Positions 33,619-43,398 are shown, counted from the first letter of the stretch. The stretch is DNA of 64,000 bases from DATACQ01 sp036555515 (GCA_036555515.1 DATBLC010000417.1:1-64000); one strand, 5' to 3'. A program made the numbers and translations. The notes: generated from the sequence alone by a model not told the origin.

Positions 33619-33960
33619 TCACATGCGCTCGATCATCTGTTGGCAGGTGCGACAGTACTCGGCCTCGGGAAACGTCTCCAACCAGTCCGCTTCGATGGCG
33701 CAATTGCAGGACGCGCAGGCACCGTAACTGTCCTTGGAGACGCGTTCCAACGCTCGGTTGATCTCGTTTATCTCTTTCGCGTACCAGCGATTCAGATAAT
33801 TGAGAAGGCTCTTGCGTCTTTGCCGCGCCCAGGCGTCTTTCCATTCGGTGTTTTTTTCAATCTGCGAGCGCTCCGACTCAAGATGGCTGAGCGTGACGGC
33901 GATTTGTTCTTTGCGCCGGGACAGTCTGGCGGCGAGTGCGCGAGCCTTCACGATTTCCAT
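33619..33960 (-). CDS. DksA/TraR-type zinc-finger protein
   Basis: A 113-residue protein from ATG 33960, with AAGGAGGTG upstream. A coiled-coil N-terminus (ALAARLSRRKEQIAVTLSHL to ALERVSKD) precedes the zinc finger: GACASCNCAIEADWLE and ECRTC-like AEYCRTCQQM, four cysteines in all. DksA-like proteins bind the RNA polymerase secondary channel and tune transcription under stress. It lies in convergent order with the sigma-54 activator gene and close to the stress protein pair. Confidence 0.88.
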   Translation of the reverse strand: MEIVKARALAARLSRRKEQIAVTLSHLESERSQIEKNTEWKDAWARQRRKSLLNYLNRWYAKEINEINRALERVSKDSYGACASCNCAIEADWLETFPEAEYCRTCQQMIERM

Positions 33961-34435
33961 GGAGCACCTCCTTAGATTTCCACCGAAAAAGGTGGCCTGC
34001 GGATCGTTGTGCGCTATATGTCGATCGTCGCATTGGCAGCCCCCTAGTGGGAATAACCATGAAATGGTCGGTGCCAGCCTAATCGTTGCAATTCGAGCCG
34101 GTTGGGGTTACGACCTGGCGCAGCGTGATGCCGGATGAGATTGGGCGATCAATAGAAGTCTAGGATGTTAAATGACCCGGGTCAGTGATTCTGCCACACC
34201 AAACGACGTTAGCAACATATCACGGCTTTCAACACCACGTCAAGGATTCTAGGAGTTGTATTAGGGCGGCGCCAGAAGATTACCAACCATGGCAACGCGC
34301 CGGTTTGAACCTCGATTTCTTACTGTGAGGACGTCTCTATCTTTTCTTTTCTCCTTTTTGCGAACCGATAAGCAGTTTTTATCAGGCTTGCGAAAAATCG
34401 GCCTTATGAGTCCAATAATATCAATAGCTCCTTAC
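33961..34435. other. Intergenic region before the stress-protein promoter
   Basis: About 475 bases without a gene. The part 34310-34440 is AT-rich, as expected of an upstream region of a regulated promoter. No binding site for a known activator could be identified. Confidence 0.45.
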
Positions 34436-34451
34436 TGGCATATAACTTGCG
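34436..34451 (+). promoter_or_regulatory. Sigma-54 (-24/-12) promoter of the stress-protein pair
   Basis: CTGGCATATAACTTGCGC contains GG (34437-34438) and GC (34449-34450) separated by exactly ten bases, with TGGCA and TTGC contexts, close to the sigma-54 consensus. The start codon at 34498 is about 47 bases past the -12 element. Confidence 0.6.
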
Positions 34452-34497
34452 CAAATATATCAAAACAAAGCCCGTGGGCTCAAGAAAGGGATGCCCA

Positions 34498-35478
34498 ATG
34501 CACACGAGAATCCTGGTTCCGTTGGACGGCTCGAAGACCGCTGAAAGGGTGCTGCCGTACGCCCATGCGCTGGCGCACACGCTCAAATTGCCCGTAGAAT
34601 TGCTGAGCGTCGTTGATTTCGCGGAGATTGCCGCTCATCTTTCAGTGGCGAACGCGCGTTACATGGACGCTCTGGTCGAGTCGGAGCTAAAGAGCAGCAA
34701 GGACTATCTCGCCGGTATTGCCAAAACCTTTATAGCCGCGGCCGTTACCTGCGCGGTCAAAAAGGGACGGGCCGACGAGGTCATCGTTGAGGAGGCGGCA
34801 GCGGATAAAGCCACGCTGATTATGATGGCCACACATGGGCGTTCGGGGCTTAATCGATGGTTGCTAGGCAGCGTGGCGGAGAAGATTCTACGCGCCACGG
34901 CGAATCCTCTACTGCTGGTGCGGGCCGGCGACGAATCTGAACCCGTTGGCGACGCGGCCATCAGGTCCGTCATCGTGCCTCTCGACGGTTCTGAACTGGC
35001 GGAGGGGGTATTGCCGACAGTGATCGAGTTGGCGAAAGCGCTGAATCTGGAAGTCGTGCTGTTGCGCAGCTATGAACTGCCGGCTTCCGCCTACTATGGC
35101 GAGAATTACTTGCCTGATTATGAAGAGCTTAAAGCGCGCATCGAGGAAGAGACTAAGAGTTATCTCGAGGGTAAGGTAGCAGCTCTCAACGCAAAGGGGC
35201 TGGAAAAGGTTTTTGCGGCCGTGACGGAGGGCCCGGCCGCGGACGAGATCATCAAGTACGCGCGCCGCCGACCTGACGCCCTGGTTGCCATGTGCACACA
35301 TGGGCGTTCTGGGGTTCGCCGCTGGGTGCTCGGCAGCGTGACCGAGAAAGTAGTTCGGCATTCTGGCGATCCCGTGCTGGTAATCTCTGCCAAAGCCGAG
35401 ACCAGGGCGGCGGAACGAGCGGTCCTCACCAGGTTCGGCGACGAAGTAAACCGAGCGATGCGATACACGATCGATTAG
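34498..35478 (+). CDS. Tandem universal stress protein (two UspA domains)
   Basis: A 326-residue protein from ATG 34498, with AAGAAAGGG upstream. Two UspA domains: residues 1-150 (TRILVPLDGSKTAERVLPYA, ATHGRSGLNRWLLGS) and 160-305 (RSVIVPLDGSELAEGVLPTV, CTHGRSGVRRWVLGS). The GRSG-x2-R-x3-GS segments are the ATP-binding loops. It is the first gene of a pair behind a sigma-54-like promoter, so nitrogen, carbon or redox stress control by an enhancer-binding protein is likely. Confidence 0.93.
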   Translation: MHTRILVPLDGSKTAERVLPYAHALAHTLKLPVELLSVVDFAEIAAHLSVANARYMDALVESELKSSKDYLAGIAKTFIAAAVTCAVKKGRADEVIVEEAAADKATLIMMATHGRSGLNRWLLGSVAEKILRATANPLLLVRAGDESEPVGDAAIRSVIVPLDGSELAEGVLPTVIELAKALNLEVVLLRSYELPASAYYGENYLPDYEELKARIEEETKSYLEGKVAALNAKGLEKVFAAVTEGPAADEIIKYARRRPDALVAMCTHGRSGVRRWVLGSVTEKVVRHSGDPVLVISAKAETRAAERAVLTRFGDEVNRAMRYTID

Positions 35479-35492
35479 GCGAGGAGACGATT

Positions 35493-35963
35493 ATGAAAAA
35501 GTTTCAGAAGATATTGGCGCCCACCGACCTCTCGGAAATTTCCGCCTTGGGAATTCGTTATGCACTTGAAATGGCCCATTCCGACGGAGCCGAGGTGGTG
35601 CTTTTTCATGTGGTTGGCGTGGCGGACGAGTGGTTCGCAACGCGCAAGCTTGCGGGCCCGGTGCGCGATTTGCTGGAGGCGGAAGCACGCCGGTTGGATA
35701 TATTTCTGAGAGAGAAGTTCTCCGACTTCGCCGGTTTGGTGGAGATTCGCCAAAAAGTGGAACTGGGCCATCCGGCAGTAAACATCGTGGAGTTGGCCGA
35801 GCGCGAAGGCGTTGACCTGATCGTCATGTCAACCCATGGTCGCACCGGCATCGATCACATGCTCATGGGCAGCGTTACGGAAAAGGTCGTCGCTCGTGCG
35901 CCCTGTCCGGTACTGACGATTCCCCCGCCGGGAAGGGCTGGCAGCAAAGCGAAGGCGGCATAG
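35493..35963 (+). CDS. Universal stress protein, single domain
   Basis: A 156-residue protein from ATG 35493, 14 bases after the tandem stress protein, with GAGGAGACGAT upstream. UspA fold: QKILAPTDLSEISALGIRYA, LFHVVGVADEW, and the nucleotide loop STHGRTGIDHMLMGS. Cytoplasmic; the two genes surely share a transcript. Confidence 0.93.
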   Translation: MKKFQKILAPTDLSEISALGIRYALEMAHSDGAEVVLFHVVGVADEWFATRKLAGPVRDLLEAEARRLDIFLREKFSDFAGLVEIRQKVELGHPAVNIVELAEREGVDLIVMSTHGRTGIDHMLMGSVTEKVVARAPCPVLTIPPPGRAGSKAKAA

Positions 35964-35981
35964 AAGCGGATCACATCCGCG

Positions 35982-37190
35982 CTAAGATTCCGTCTTAATT
36001 TTGAGGCCATCCGCACGCAATCCCGCGCAGATGCTCTCGATATGCTGCCGTCCCGTGGTTTCGAGGGTCAGCTCGACTTCCGTTTCACCGATGACGGTCT
36101 GGCCGAAGCCGCGGCTCTGGTTGATTTGCAGGATATTCGCGCCCAATGAGGCGAGCCGGTGCGCGAGCCGGGCGAGGGAGCCGGGCCGGTCGGAAATCAC
36201 CACGAACAAGCGGGTCAATCGGCCGTCTTGAATGAGTCCTCTTTCGATGATCCGCGCGATTAGGTTCATGTCGATGTTGCCGCCGGATATTATGAGCCCG
36301 ACGTTCTTGTTGCCGAGAGCGACTCGTCTGTTGACCAGCGCCGCCAATGGGGTTGCCGCCGCGCCTTCGGCGACGGTCTTTTCAATTTCCAGAAGCATCA
36401 AGACGGCGTTGGCGATCTCCCCTTCGCTCACCGTTACGATCTCGTCGACGAAGCGTTTCACGATAGGGACCGTTTCTTCGCCTGGCGCGCGCACGGCAAT
36501 GCCGTCGGCAATGGTTGCGGCGGCGGGAACGCAAACGATTTGATCCTGCTCGAAGGTGAGCTTCATCGCTGCAATGGCTTCGGCCTGAACACCGATAAGG
36601 CGAATCGAGGGTTTTAGCGTCTTGAGGGCGAGGGCCACACCGGCGATCAAACCGCCGCCGCCCACAGGGACCAACACGGCGTCAAGGTCGGGATTTTGCT
36701 GGTACAGTTCCAGTCCGATGGTTCCCTGTCCGGCGATGATCAAAGGATGGTTAAACGCGTGAATAAAGGTAAGCCCCCGCTCATTGCTGATACGTTGGGC
36801 TTCCTGGAACGCGGCAGCGTAGTCTTCGCCGTAGAGCAAGGCTTGGGCGCCGTAGCGGCGCACCGAGCTCACTTTGATCAGCGGCGCCTGGAGCGGCATG
36901 ACGATGGTCGCAGCGATACCCAAACGCCGGCTGTGAAACGCGACGGCCATGCCGTGATTGCCGGCGCTGGCGGCGATGACGCCGCGGCGGGCTTCATCCG
37001 AAGTGAGGGTTAAGAGCCGGTTGAGCGCGCCGCGTTCTTTGAATGACCCGGTCATCTGAAGATTCTCGAGCTTAAAATAAACTCGGCTACCGGTCATGCG
37101 GCTGATCGTTTCGGAATAGGGAAACGGCGAGAGATAGATTTGAGCCTTAATCCGTTCGCCGGCGTCTTCGATATCGGCAAAGCTGACCAT
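35982..37190 (-). CDS. ilvA: Threonine ammonia-lyase with ACT domain
   Basis: A 402-residue protein from ATG 37190. The PLP lysine is Lys51 in MTGSFKERGA, and the phosphate-binding loop is VPVGGGGLIAGVALA. ISAGNHG-type AASAGNHGMAVAFHS is present. The C-terminal 75 residues are an ACT domain (RLFVVISDRPGSLARLAHRL). It deaminates threonine to 2-oxobutanoate; the short form with one ACT-like domain is typical of the catabolic/bacterial-archaeal branch that also acts on serine. Confidence 0.92.
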   Translation of the reverse strand: MVSFADIEDAGERIKAQIYLSPFPYSETISRMTGSRVYFKLENLQMTGSFKERGALNRLLTLTSDEARRGVIAASAGNHGMAVAFHSRRLGIAATIVMPLQAPLIKVSSVRRYGAQALLYGEDYAAAFQEAQRISNERGLTFIHAFNHPLIIAGQGTIGLELYQQNPDLDAVLVPVGGGGLIAGVALALKTLKPSIRLIGVQAEAIAAMKLTFEQDQIVCVPAAATIADGIAVRAPGEETVPIVKRFVDEIVTVSEGEIANAVLMLLEIEKTVAEGAAATPLAALVNRRVALGNKNVGLIISGGNIDMNLIARIIERGLIQDGRLTRLFVVISDRPGSLARLAHRLASLGANILQINQSRGFGQTVIGETEVELTLETTGRQHIESICAGLRADGLKIKTES

Positions 37191-37333
37191 ATCGAGGCCA
37201 CGTTAAAATGAAACTGTAGAGATACGCAAGCCGTTTCATTTGCTAACTCTATGAGCGTGTGGCAATGAATTCTGATGACGGTTAGCGCTGAATCCCGCCG
37301 AATAAACTAGTGGCTCCCAAGTAAGGCTCCTTC

Positions 37334-38458
37334 ATGGAACTCCAGGACAAACTTTCCACCGCCGACTTGTCCCGTTATCGGCAGAACTATCTGGTTGAGA
37401 TGGATGGCATTACGCTTTATCGCTCGCTGGCACAGGCCGAGAAAGACAAAGAGCGCGTGGCAATTTTCGAGAGAATGGCGCGGATCGAGGAGCGCCATGC
37501 GCAAAGATGGGCGCGGCTCTTGCAGCAGGCGGGCGCCGCTGTTCCTACTTACCGGTTGAGCCTGCGCGTGCGACTGCTCCGGTGGATGGCGCGCCGGTTC
37601 GGCACCCACAGAGTCTTGCCGATCATCAGCGCCATGGAAGGTCGCGACGACGCCGGCTACCTCAACCAACCTGAGGCCGAAGGGCTCCCGGCGCAAGAAC
37701 GGGCCCATAGCCGGGCATTGCGCGCCATGGAGCCGGGAGTGTCAAGCCGGCAGACGATCGCGGGCCGCGAAGGCCACATGCTACTGCAGGGCGGAAGCTT
37801 GCGCGCCGCGGTGTTCGGCATCAATGACGGCCTGGTTTCCAATTTTAGTCTGGTCATGGGATTTGCTGGGGCGGAAGCGAAGCCGGAATATATCTTACTG
37901 GCGGGAGTAGCCGGGTTATTGGCCGGTTCGTTCTCCATGGCGGCGGGTGAATATGTCTCCATGCGCGCGCAACGAGAACTGTTCGAGCAGCAGATCAAAA
38001 TGGAAAAAGAAGAACTCGAAATGTCTCCAAAGGAGGAGGAAGAAGAGCTCTCGCTTATCTATCAGGCCAAAGGCATACCGGAGCACGAGGCTGCTCTGCT
38101 CGCCCGTCGTATCATCGCCAATCCAAGCATCGCCATCGACACTTTAGCGCGGGAAGAGCTTGGCCTCGATCCATCGGAGTTGGGATCGCCGTGGGTGGCG
38201 GCGGTCACTTCATTCTTGGCTTTTGTCATGGGTGCCTTGGTGCCCGTGATTCCTTATCTGTTTGCCTCCGGTTCGCCAGCGTGGGGCGCCAGCATCCTTT
38301 TAAGCTGTCTGGCATTGTTTGCCATCGGAGCCGTGATTTCCATCTTTACCGCGCGCGGGCCGATTCTCAGCGGATTGCGTATGGCGGGCATCGGTTTGTT
38401 GGCTTCCGGCGTCACCTTCGGCGCCGGCTGGCTCTTTGGCGTCACCGTGGCTGGTTAG
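37334..38458 (+). CDS. Ferritin-like/Vit1 fusion (MbfA-type iron exporter)
   Basis: A 374-residue protein from ATG 37334. Residues 1-140 form a rubrerythrin-like helical domain with iron-ligand positions (YLVEMDGITLYRSLAQAEKD, ERMARIEERHAQRWARLL). The rest is a Vit1/CCC1 transporter with five membrane helices: AVFGINDGLVSNFSLVMGFA, LLAGSFSMAAGEYVSMRAQ, and three C-terminal helices from about residue 285. The charged EKEELEMSPKEEEEEL loop is cytosolic. It probably moves ferrous iron or manganese out of the cytoplasm. Confidence 0.9.
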   Translation: MELQDKLSTADLSRYRQNYLVEMDGITLYRSLAQAEKDKERVAIFERMARIEERHAQRWARLLQQAGAAVPTYRLSLRVRLLRWMARRFGTHRVLPIISAMEGRDDAGYLNQPEAEGLPAQERAHSRALRAMEPGVSSRQTIAGREGHMLLQGGSLRAAVFGINDGLVSNFSLVMGFAGAEAKPEYILLAGVAGLLAGSFSMAAGEYVSMRAQRELFEQQIKMEKEELEMSPKEEEEELSLIYQAKGIPEHEAALLARRIIANPSIAIDTLAREELGLDPSELGSPWVAAVTSFLAFVMGALVPVIPYLFASGSPAWGASILLSCLALFAIGAVISIFTARGPILSGLRMAGIGLLASGVTFGAGWLFGVTVAG

Positions 38459-38475
38459 CGGTCAAAAGAACGACG

Positions 38476-39936
38476 CTATTTTAGATTGGTCCAATGCTCC
38501 TTAGTGTCGAGAATTCCCAGCAACTTTTTACCGAAATCGGCGTTGTCGTAGTATCCGGCAAACCGTTCGGCGCCGGCCCCGAGGGCGGCGACGAATACGG
38601 GTTGGTTCGTGTGCGAGGTCGTCTGCCAATAGATCTGCGTGTGGTTCGCGATCATCATGCCGAGGGCATTGGCGATCGGATCCACATAGATCGATCGTGA
38701 CACGGGCTGGTGTTTCAGTATTGCTTCTCTGTATTCAGGCGCGAGGGTAAAGCCGTTGAAATGCTCGCGCAAGAGTCTGTCGATACTTTCAGACGGCGGA
38801 TTGCGCCCCAGTGAGAGTGACGCTTTTTTCAACGAGATATTGATCGATTGAATCTTCTTCAGGTCCCGCACCGTTCCCGCCGCTTGATTGCCGTCGCGGC
38901 TGCTGTTGAGCTCCTTGAGGGCCATGGTAAATCCCAATCCCCCAGTTTCGTGATCGGACGTTGCGATGATCAGGGTCTCGCGCGGGTATTTCTTGTAGAA
39001 CTCGTAGGCCAATCCGACGGCCCGATCGAACTCCCGGAAGTCGTGTATGACTGAAGCGACATCGGAAAGGTGTCCAGCGGAGTCGGTGTTTTCGGTCTCG
39101 ATAAACGCGAAAAAACCGCCTGGGTTATTATCGTGAAGCCGGCGAATCGTCGCCCGCGTCATGTCGTAGACGGAGGGCTCCCTCTCTTTGTCTCGGTCGA
39201 TTTCAAAGTTCATCTCACTAAGGCTGAAGAGGCCGAGGATTTTGCCGCTCCGAACATCTTCGAGTTCGCGCTTGTTGGAGACTTGTTGATAACCCTTCTT
39301 CACAAACAACGCGGCCACGTCCACCTCATCTTTTCGGCGGCTGCCGGGCTTGCTCCGGGGCAGGAAATGTTCCTGGCCGCCGCCCATCAGCACGTCGGGC
39401 TCGAGTTCGAGATAGCGGTCCACGATCGCCGCAAAATCGCGCCGGTTCGGCACATGGCAAACAAACGCAGCCGGGCTGGCATCGTAGACTGTCGAGTTGG
39501 TCACCAGTCCAATCTTGAGGCCGCGTTGCTTGGCGACTTCCATTGCGGTGGTGGGCACGGTGCCATCGGCGCAGACGCCCAAAGCGCCGATTTTCGCCTT
39601 GCAACCACTCGCCAGCGCCGTAGCGGCGGCCGCCGAATCTGTCGATAGCGAATTCGCCGCGTGTGTGGTCATGAGCCCCACGAAGCCTTCAGTCATGATC
39701 TTGTCGGTGATAACCATTCCTTCGCCGAGTAATTCCCGGTTGTATTGGCGGGTGATCTCCAGGTGCGTGGTTCCGGCGCCGTCGGCGAGGAAAAGAAAAA
39801 TATATTGCGGGGCCGCACCCGCGCCGACCGGGTTGCCCTGGCCGGTAGCGTGTTCAGGGGCAAGCCCGGAGCAGGAGAAACTGAATAGCGTCAAGGCGCC
39901 GGCAAGGGCGGCTAAAAGTCGAAGCGGTGATTTCAT
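38476..39936 (-). CDS. Alkaline phosphatase (PhoA-family), lipoprotein
   Basis: A 486-residue protein from ATG 39936; the open frame runs on upstream to 40308 but overlaps the next gene. The signal sequence ends LFSFSC, a lipobox, so Cys22 is probably lipidated. Active-site sequence STDSAAAATALASG contains the serine nucleophile. Metal ligands are in IETENTDSAGHLSD, TSDHETGGLGF and the C-terminal TSHTNQPVFVAALG. It releases phosphate from monoesters outside the cytoplasm. It follows the phosphatidylcholine synthase gene by 20 bases. Confidence 0.9.
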   Translation of the reverse strand: MKSPLRLLAALAGALTLFSFSCSGLAPEHATGQGNPVGAGAAPQYIFLFLADGAGTTHLEITRQYNRELLGEGMVITDKIMTEGFVGLMTTHAANSLSTDSAAAATALASGCKAKIGALGVCADGTVPTTAMEVAKQRGLKIGLVTNSTVYDASPAAFVCHVPNRRDFAAIVDRYLELEPDVLMGGGQEHFLPRSKPGSRRKDEVDVAALFVKKGYQQVSNKRELEDVRSGKILGLFSLSEMNFEIDRDKEREPSVYDMTRATIRRLHDNNPGGFFAFIETENTDSAGHLSDVASVIHDFREFDRAVGLAYEFYKKYPRETLIIATSDHETGGLGFTMALKELNSSRDGNQAAGTVRDLKKIQSINISLKKASLSLGRNPPSESIDRLLREHFNGFTLAPEYREAILKHQPVSRSIYVDPIANALGMMIANHTQIYWQTTSHTNQPVFVAALGAGAERFAGYYDNADFGKKLLGILDTKEHWTNLK

Positions 39937-39956
39937 TTTAGTCCTCATTAGTACCC

Positions 39957-40652
39957 TCAGACCGTCGCCCGGCGCAGCTGCAGCCAAAGTGATAGACAAG
40001 CATAGTATACAGGATAGGCGAGGGAGGCAAATACGATCGTCGCCGGCGGTTCGGGCAGCCGGTAGATGATAAACAAAAGCGCGATACCCCAAGCAACGCC
40101 AAGAAAGTTCGTTTGACCGCGAAAGCGCGGGCTTCGGCTCGGATAAATGTACCTCAGGGGTACGAAGACCAGGATCGAAAGAATGATGAGTAGAAAAGCA
40201 TTGATCCATACTGGCGTCTTCAAAACGTAGAAATAGAAGGCGACAATATTCCAATAGGACGGGAAACCGAGAAAGAAGCAATCCGCGGTTTTGGCGTCCC
40301 GTTGGCAAAAGCCATAGGCGCTAGCCACGAGCGGCAGGGCGGCGAGCCAGCGCGCGTCTAGCGGCGGCAATAAATCCGCTTTCAGCAGCAACAAACAGGG
40401 GACGATGGCGTAGTTCAGGTAATCGACTATGTCTTCCAGGCGATCACCGTCGAACCAGGGAATCAGTTCTTTGACGCGTGCGGCGCGGGCCAAGGTACCA
40501 TCGCTGGCGTCAATCGCGACCGCCAGGAACATCAGCCAAAACGCCTGTCTGAAATCGCCGTTTTCGATTGTCAGGACGGCAACCAAGGCCACGACCGCTC
40601 CGATGCCGGTGTAGAGATGGACGCACCAGGCGCACACGAGGCGAGCGGTCAT
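39957..40652 (-). CDS. Phosphatidylcholine synthase-like CDP-alcohol transferase
   Basis: A 231-residue membrane protein from ATG 40652; the frame extends upstream but overlaps the GST gene. It has the CDP-alcohol phosphotransferase motif DASDGTLARAARVKEL followed by FDGDRLEDIVDY, with eight or so helices. The short motif spacing and the VDYLNYAIVP segment match PcsA-type phosphatidylcholine synthases, which condense CDP-diacylglycerol with choline. Free choline might come from the alkaline phosphatase gene next to it, but that is speculation. Confidence 0.82.
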   Translation of the reverse strand: MTARLVCAWCVHLYTGIGAVVALVAVLTIENGDFRQAFWLMFLAVAIDASDGTLARAARVKELIPWFDGDRLEDIVDYLNYAIVPCLLLLKADLLPPLDARWLAALPLVASAYGFCQRDAKTADCFFLGFPSYWNIVAFYFYVLKTPVWINAFLLIILSILVFVPLRYIYPSRSPRFRGQTNFLGVAWGIALLFIIYRLPEPPATIVFASLAYPVYYACLSLWLQLRRATV

Positions 40653-40662
40653 TTCTCTGGTT

Positions 40663-41268
40663 TTATGACGCCGAGGCGGCGAAACTGGGCCGGGCCTTAA
40701 GGCGTGTAATCCAGGCCAGGATGTTCTTATATTTAGCATCAACCGGGAACTGAATGCGGTCGAGAGAATCGATATTGGGGTAAAAAGCGATGTCCGCGAG
40801 GCTGAACTCGCCTGCCAGATATTCCCGTCCCTGGAGTTCCTTTTCGATCCGCTCCAAGCACTCGGTGAGCTTAGCTCTGGCTGAATCGATGACCTTTTGA
40901 TCCCTTTCACCCTCGGGCTTGCGCAGCTCTCGGTTGAGCTGACCGGCGGCGGGATTGAAGTGGTTGTCGCGCAGGTCTTCCATCAAACGGGCTTGGGCAC
41001 GGCCTTCAGAGTCCTTCGGCATCAGCGCGGGGTATGGGTATTCGTCTTCGAGATACTCATTGATGATTGTTGAATCGTAGAGAATGAAGCCCTCATCGTC
41101 CAAGGCTGGCACCAGACCAAAAGGATGAATTTTTAAATATTCCGGGCTCTTCTGTTCCTTTTTTGAAAGGTCGACATTAACTCGCTCAAATTCTAATCCT
41201 TTTTCGATGAGTGCAGCACGTACTTTGCGCGAATGACTCGAGGGGCCATAGCTGTAGAGCTTGATCAT
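40663..41268 (-). CDS. Glutathione S-transferase family protein
   Basis: A 201-residue protein from ATG 41268. Thioredoxin-like N-terminal domain: MIKLYSYGPSSHSRKVRAAL with the active Ser near residue 10, HPFGLVPALDDEGFILYDST with the cis-proline and ESxxI-like substrate-binding segment, and a helical C-terminal domain ending with the FSLADIAFYPNIDSL N-capping box. Cytoplasmic detoxification or maleylacetoacetate-isomerase-type activity is likely. It precedes the phosphatidylcholine synthase gene by ten bases. Confidence 0.9.
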   Translation of the reverse strand: MIKLYSYGPSSHSRKVRAALIEKGLEFERVNVDLSKKEQKSPEYLKIHPFGLVPALDDEGFILYDSTIINEYLEDEYPYPALMPKDSEGRAQARLMEDLRDNHFNPAAGQLNRELRKPEGERDQKVIDSARAKLTECLERIEKELQGREYLAGEFSLADIAFYPNIDSLDRIQFPVDAKYKNILAWITRLKARPSFAASAS

Positions 41269-41538
41269 TAGCGTTTACCCTCCTTGGACGAAAAGCATTT
41301 TAACACAAGGTTTTTGGCGCTGCGAGCATTTTGCCATAATTTGTCGGCAAATTGTTGTTACGTCCAAGCAAAAAGCGCACAAAAGTAACAAAGGAAGACC
41401 TGTAATCCGATCGGTCCAGGAGCCAATCGAAGATTCGAGACATCTTCGAACGGAGTGATGGAAGAGCGTAGTAGAGAATCGAAGGAAGTCCAGCTCCACG
41501 CCGACGACGAGGCCCAGGGTCAAGGGTCGGCTACTGGG

Positions 41539-43398
41539 CTAGCCGCGGGCCGCTAACGTGGCCTTTACGGTTTGCGGCAAGCCCGCACGTAGCACGACGA
41601 TTTCGACTTCGTCGCCCGGCGTTCTCGCGCTGAGTTGCCCCATGAGGTCTTCGATGTTTTGAATTTTGGCGCCGGCGAATTCAACGATTACATCGCCCTC
41701 GCGCAAGCCCGCGCGCGCCGCCGGACTTCCGGGAGAGACGCCGGAGAGCTTCACGCCGCCTTCGTCGCCGTCGTAATCAGGGATGCTGCCCAGATAGGTT
41801 CTAATGGCCGGTGCATCGGCTGCTTCGGTGCCGGGTGGGCGCGACGGCAATGCCACAAACTGCAGTGGAGCAGTGCCATTGGCGATGCGCCAAATTGTCC
41901 CCAGCACCAGATTGCCGACTCGATACATGCCGTCGTAATTTAGCTTGTCCCAGGTGTCGCTGGGGCGGTGATAGTCGGCATGAGAGCCGGTGAAAAAATG
42001 CAGTACTGGGATTTTTTTGTTGTAGAACGTTAAATTGTCGCTGCGGCCAATGCCGTCAGACTCGCGTATTTTCAGCCCCACCCTACGCGCTTCCGTGGCG
42101 ACGATGCCGCTGAGCGCCTGCGCCGAACGCGCGCCGAAGACGGTCACGCTGTCATCTCGGAGCCGCCCCACCATATCGAGATTAATCATTGCCTTTGCGG
42201 TTGAGAGCGCCAGGGACGGATCGTTGACGTAGCGCCGGGAGCCGAATAGGCCGAGTTCCTCTCCGGAAAAAGCGACGAAGACGGTGGTGCGCGCCGGTTT
42301 AGGGTTGGCGCTTGCCAGCTGTTCGGCCAGATGCAAGAGCACGGCAGTGCCGGAAGCGTTGTCATCCGCGCCGTGGTGAATCTCCCCTTCGGTACTTGAA
42401 TCGCGCGTCCCATAATGCCCCAAGCCCAGGTGGTCGTAATGGGCGCCGATGACGATATGCTCGTTCTTCAGATGCGGATCCGAGCCGGGAAGAATTCCGA
42501 CGATATTGTCTGCCCGTGCGCGAATCTCTTCGAGGGTTACCGTAAGTGCGACATGGGCGCCGGGCAACGCCATCGACGCTGGGCGTCCGGTGTCATCGAT
42601 CTTTTCCTTCAAAGCCGCCAACGACACGCCGTGGGCTTCGAGCCACTGTGCGACCACGCGCCGCTTGGCCTGCGCTGCGATGATGCTGCCGCCGCCGCGC
42701 GAAAGGCTGCGGCGCAGCGGAATAAGCTCGCGTTGTTCGGCGCTGTCGTGACGGAGATCGACGAGAATCATTGCCGCCGCGCCATGCTCCCGAGCATTGT
42801 TAGCCTTGGCACGCAGCGCGGCGTGGTTTGAGTATTGCGGGGCTTTGCGGAACGGGCTTCTGTCGTTTTTCGGCGGCGGCTCATAGCGCAGGACGATGAC
42901 GATCTTGTCCTTTACGTCGACACCTTCGTAATCGTCATAACCGTAATCCTTCGCCGTGACGCCATAGCCGACGAACACCAGCCCGCCATCGGCTTTGCCG
43001 GGGGCGGAAAAACCGAGCGGGATCCAGTCTTCATAAAGCTCGAGTGCCGCGCCGCCCGCGCGCAGCAAAGAGGGCTCAGTGACTCTTACACCGGCAACGA
43101 CGTCGAAGGATTGCAGATAACCGTCGTTGTTGCCTCCCGGGAGCAATCCATATCGGCCGAACTCCCGCGCGATGTAGTCGCGGGCGAGCTTGATACCGGG
43201 CGTGTCAACGCCGCGACCCGTAAGTTTGCCCGACGCCAAATAGCGCGCGTGGGCGCGCAGTGAATCCAGCGCCGACGGAGGCGCGGCGGGAATTTCCAGC
43301 GCGGAAGCACAAAGCCAGGTCAATAGAATCAGACAACACGCGAGCGCCGCGGCTTGGTTGCGCTGAAAAATTCTCTTAACTACTTGGCTCATCGGCAT
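41539..43398 (-). CDS. Exported M28 peptidase with PA and PDZ domains
   Basis: A 619-residue protein from about ATG 43398; a signal peptide (ALACCLILLTWLCASA) precedes a PA-like insert domain (VFVGYGVTAKDYGYDDYEGV). The M28 zinc site is complete: GAHYDHLG, HHGADDNASG, FSGEELGLFGS, NLDMVGR and FFTGSHADYH. A PDZ domain fills about residues 530-615 (GVKLSGVSPGSPAARAGLRE, GDEVEIVVLRAG). It is an aminopeptidase-type zinc enzyme in the periplasm or at the cell surface. Confidence 0.92.
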   Translation of the reverse strand: MPMSQVVKRIFQRNQAAALACCLILLTWLCASALEIPAAPPSALDSLRAHARYLASGKLTGRGVDTPGIKLARDYIAREFGRYGLLPGGNNDGYLQSFDVVAGVRVTEPSLLRAGGAALELYEDWIPLGFSAPGKADGGLVFVGYGVTAKDYGYDDYEGVDVKDKIVIVLRYEPPPKNDRSPFRKAPQYSNHAALRAKANNAREHGAAAMILVDLRHDSAEQRELIPLRRSLSRGGGSIIAAQAKRRVVAQWLEAHGVSLAALKEKIDDTGRPASMALPGAHVALTVTLEEIRARADNIVGILPGSDPHLKNEHIVIGAHYDHLGLGHYGTRDSSTEGEIHHGADDNASGTAVLLHLAEQLASANPKPARTTVFVAFSGEELGLFGSRRYVNDPSLALSTAKAMINLDMVGRLRDDSVTVFGARSAQALSGIVATEARRVGLKIRESDGIGRSDNLTFYNKKIPVLHFFTGSHADYHRPSDTWDKLNYDGMYRVGNLVLGTIWRIANGTAPLQFVALPSRPPGTEAADAPAIRTYLGSIPDYDGDEGGVKLSGVSPGSPAARAGLREGDVIVEFAGAKIQNIEDLMGQLSARTPGDEVEIVVLRAGLPQTVKATLAARG

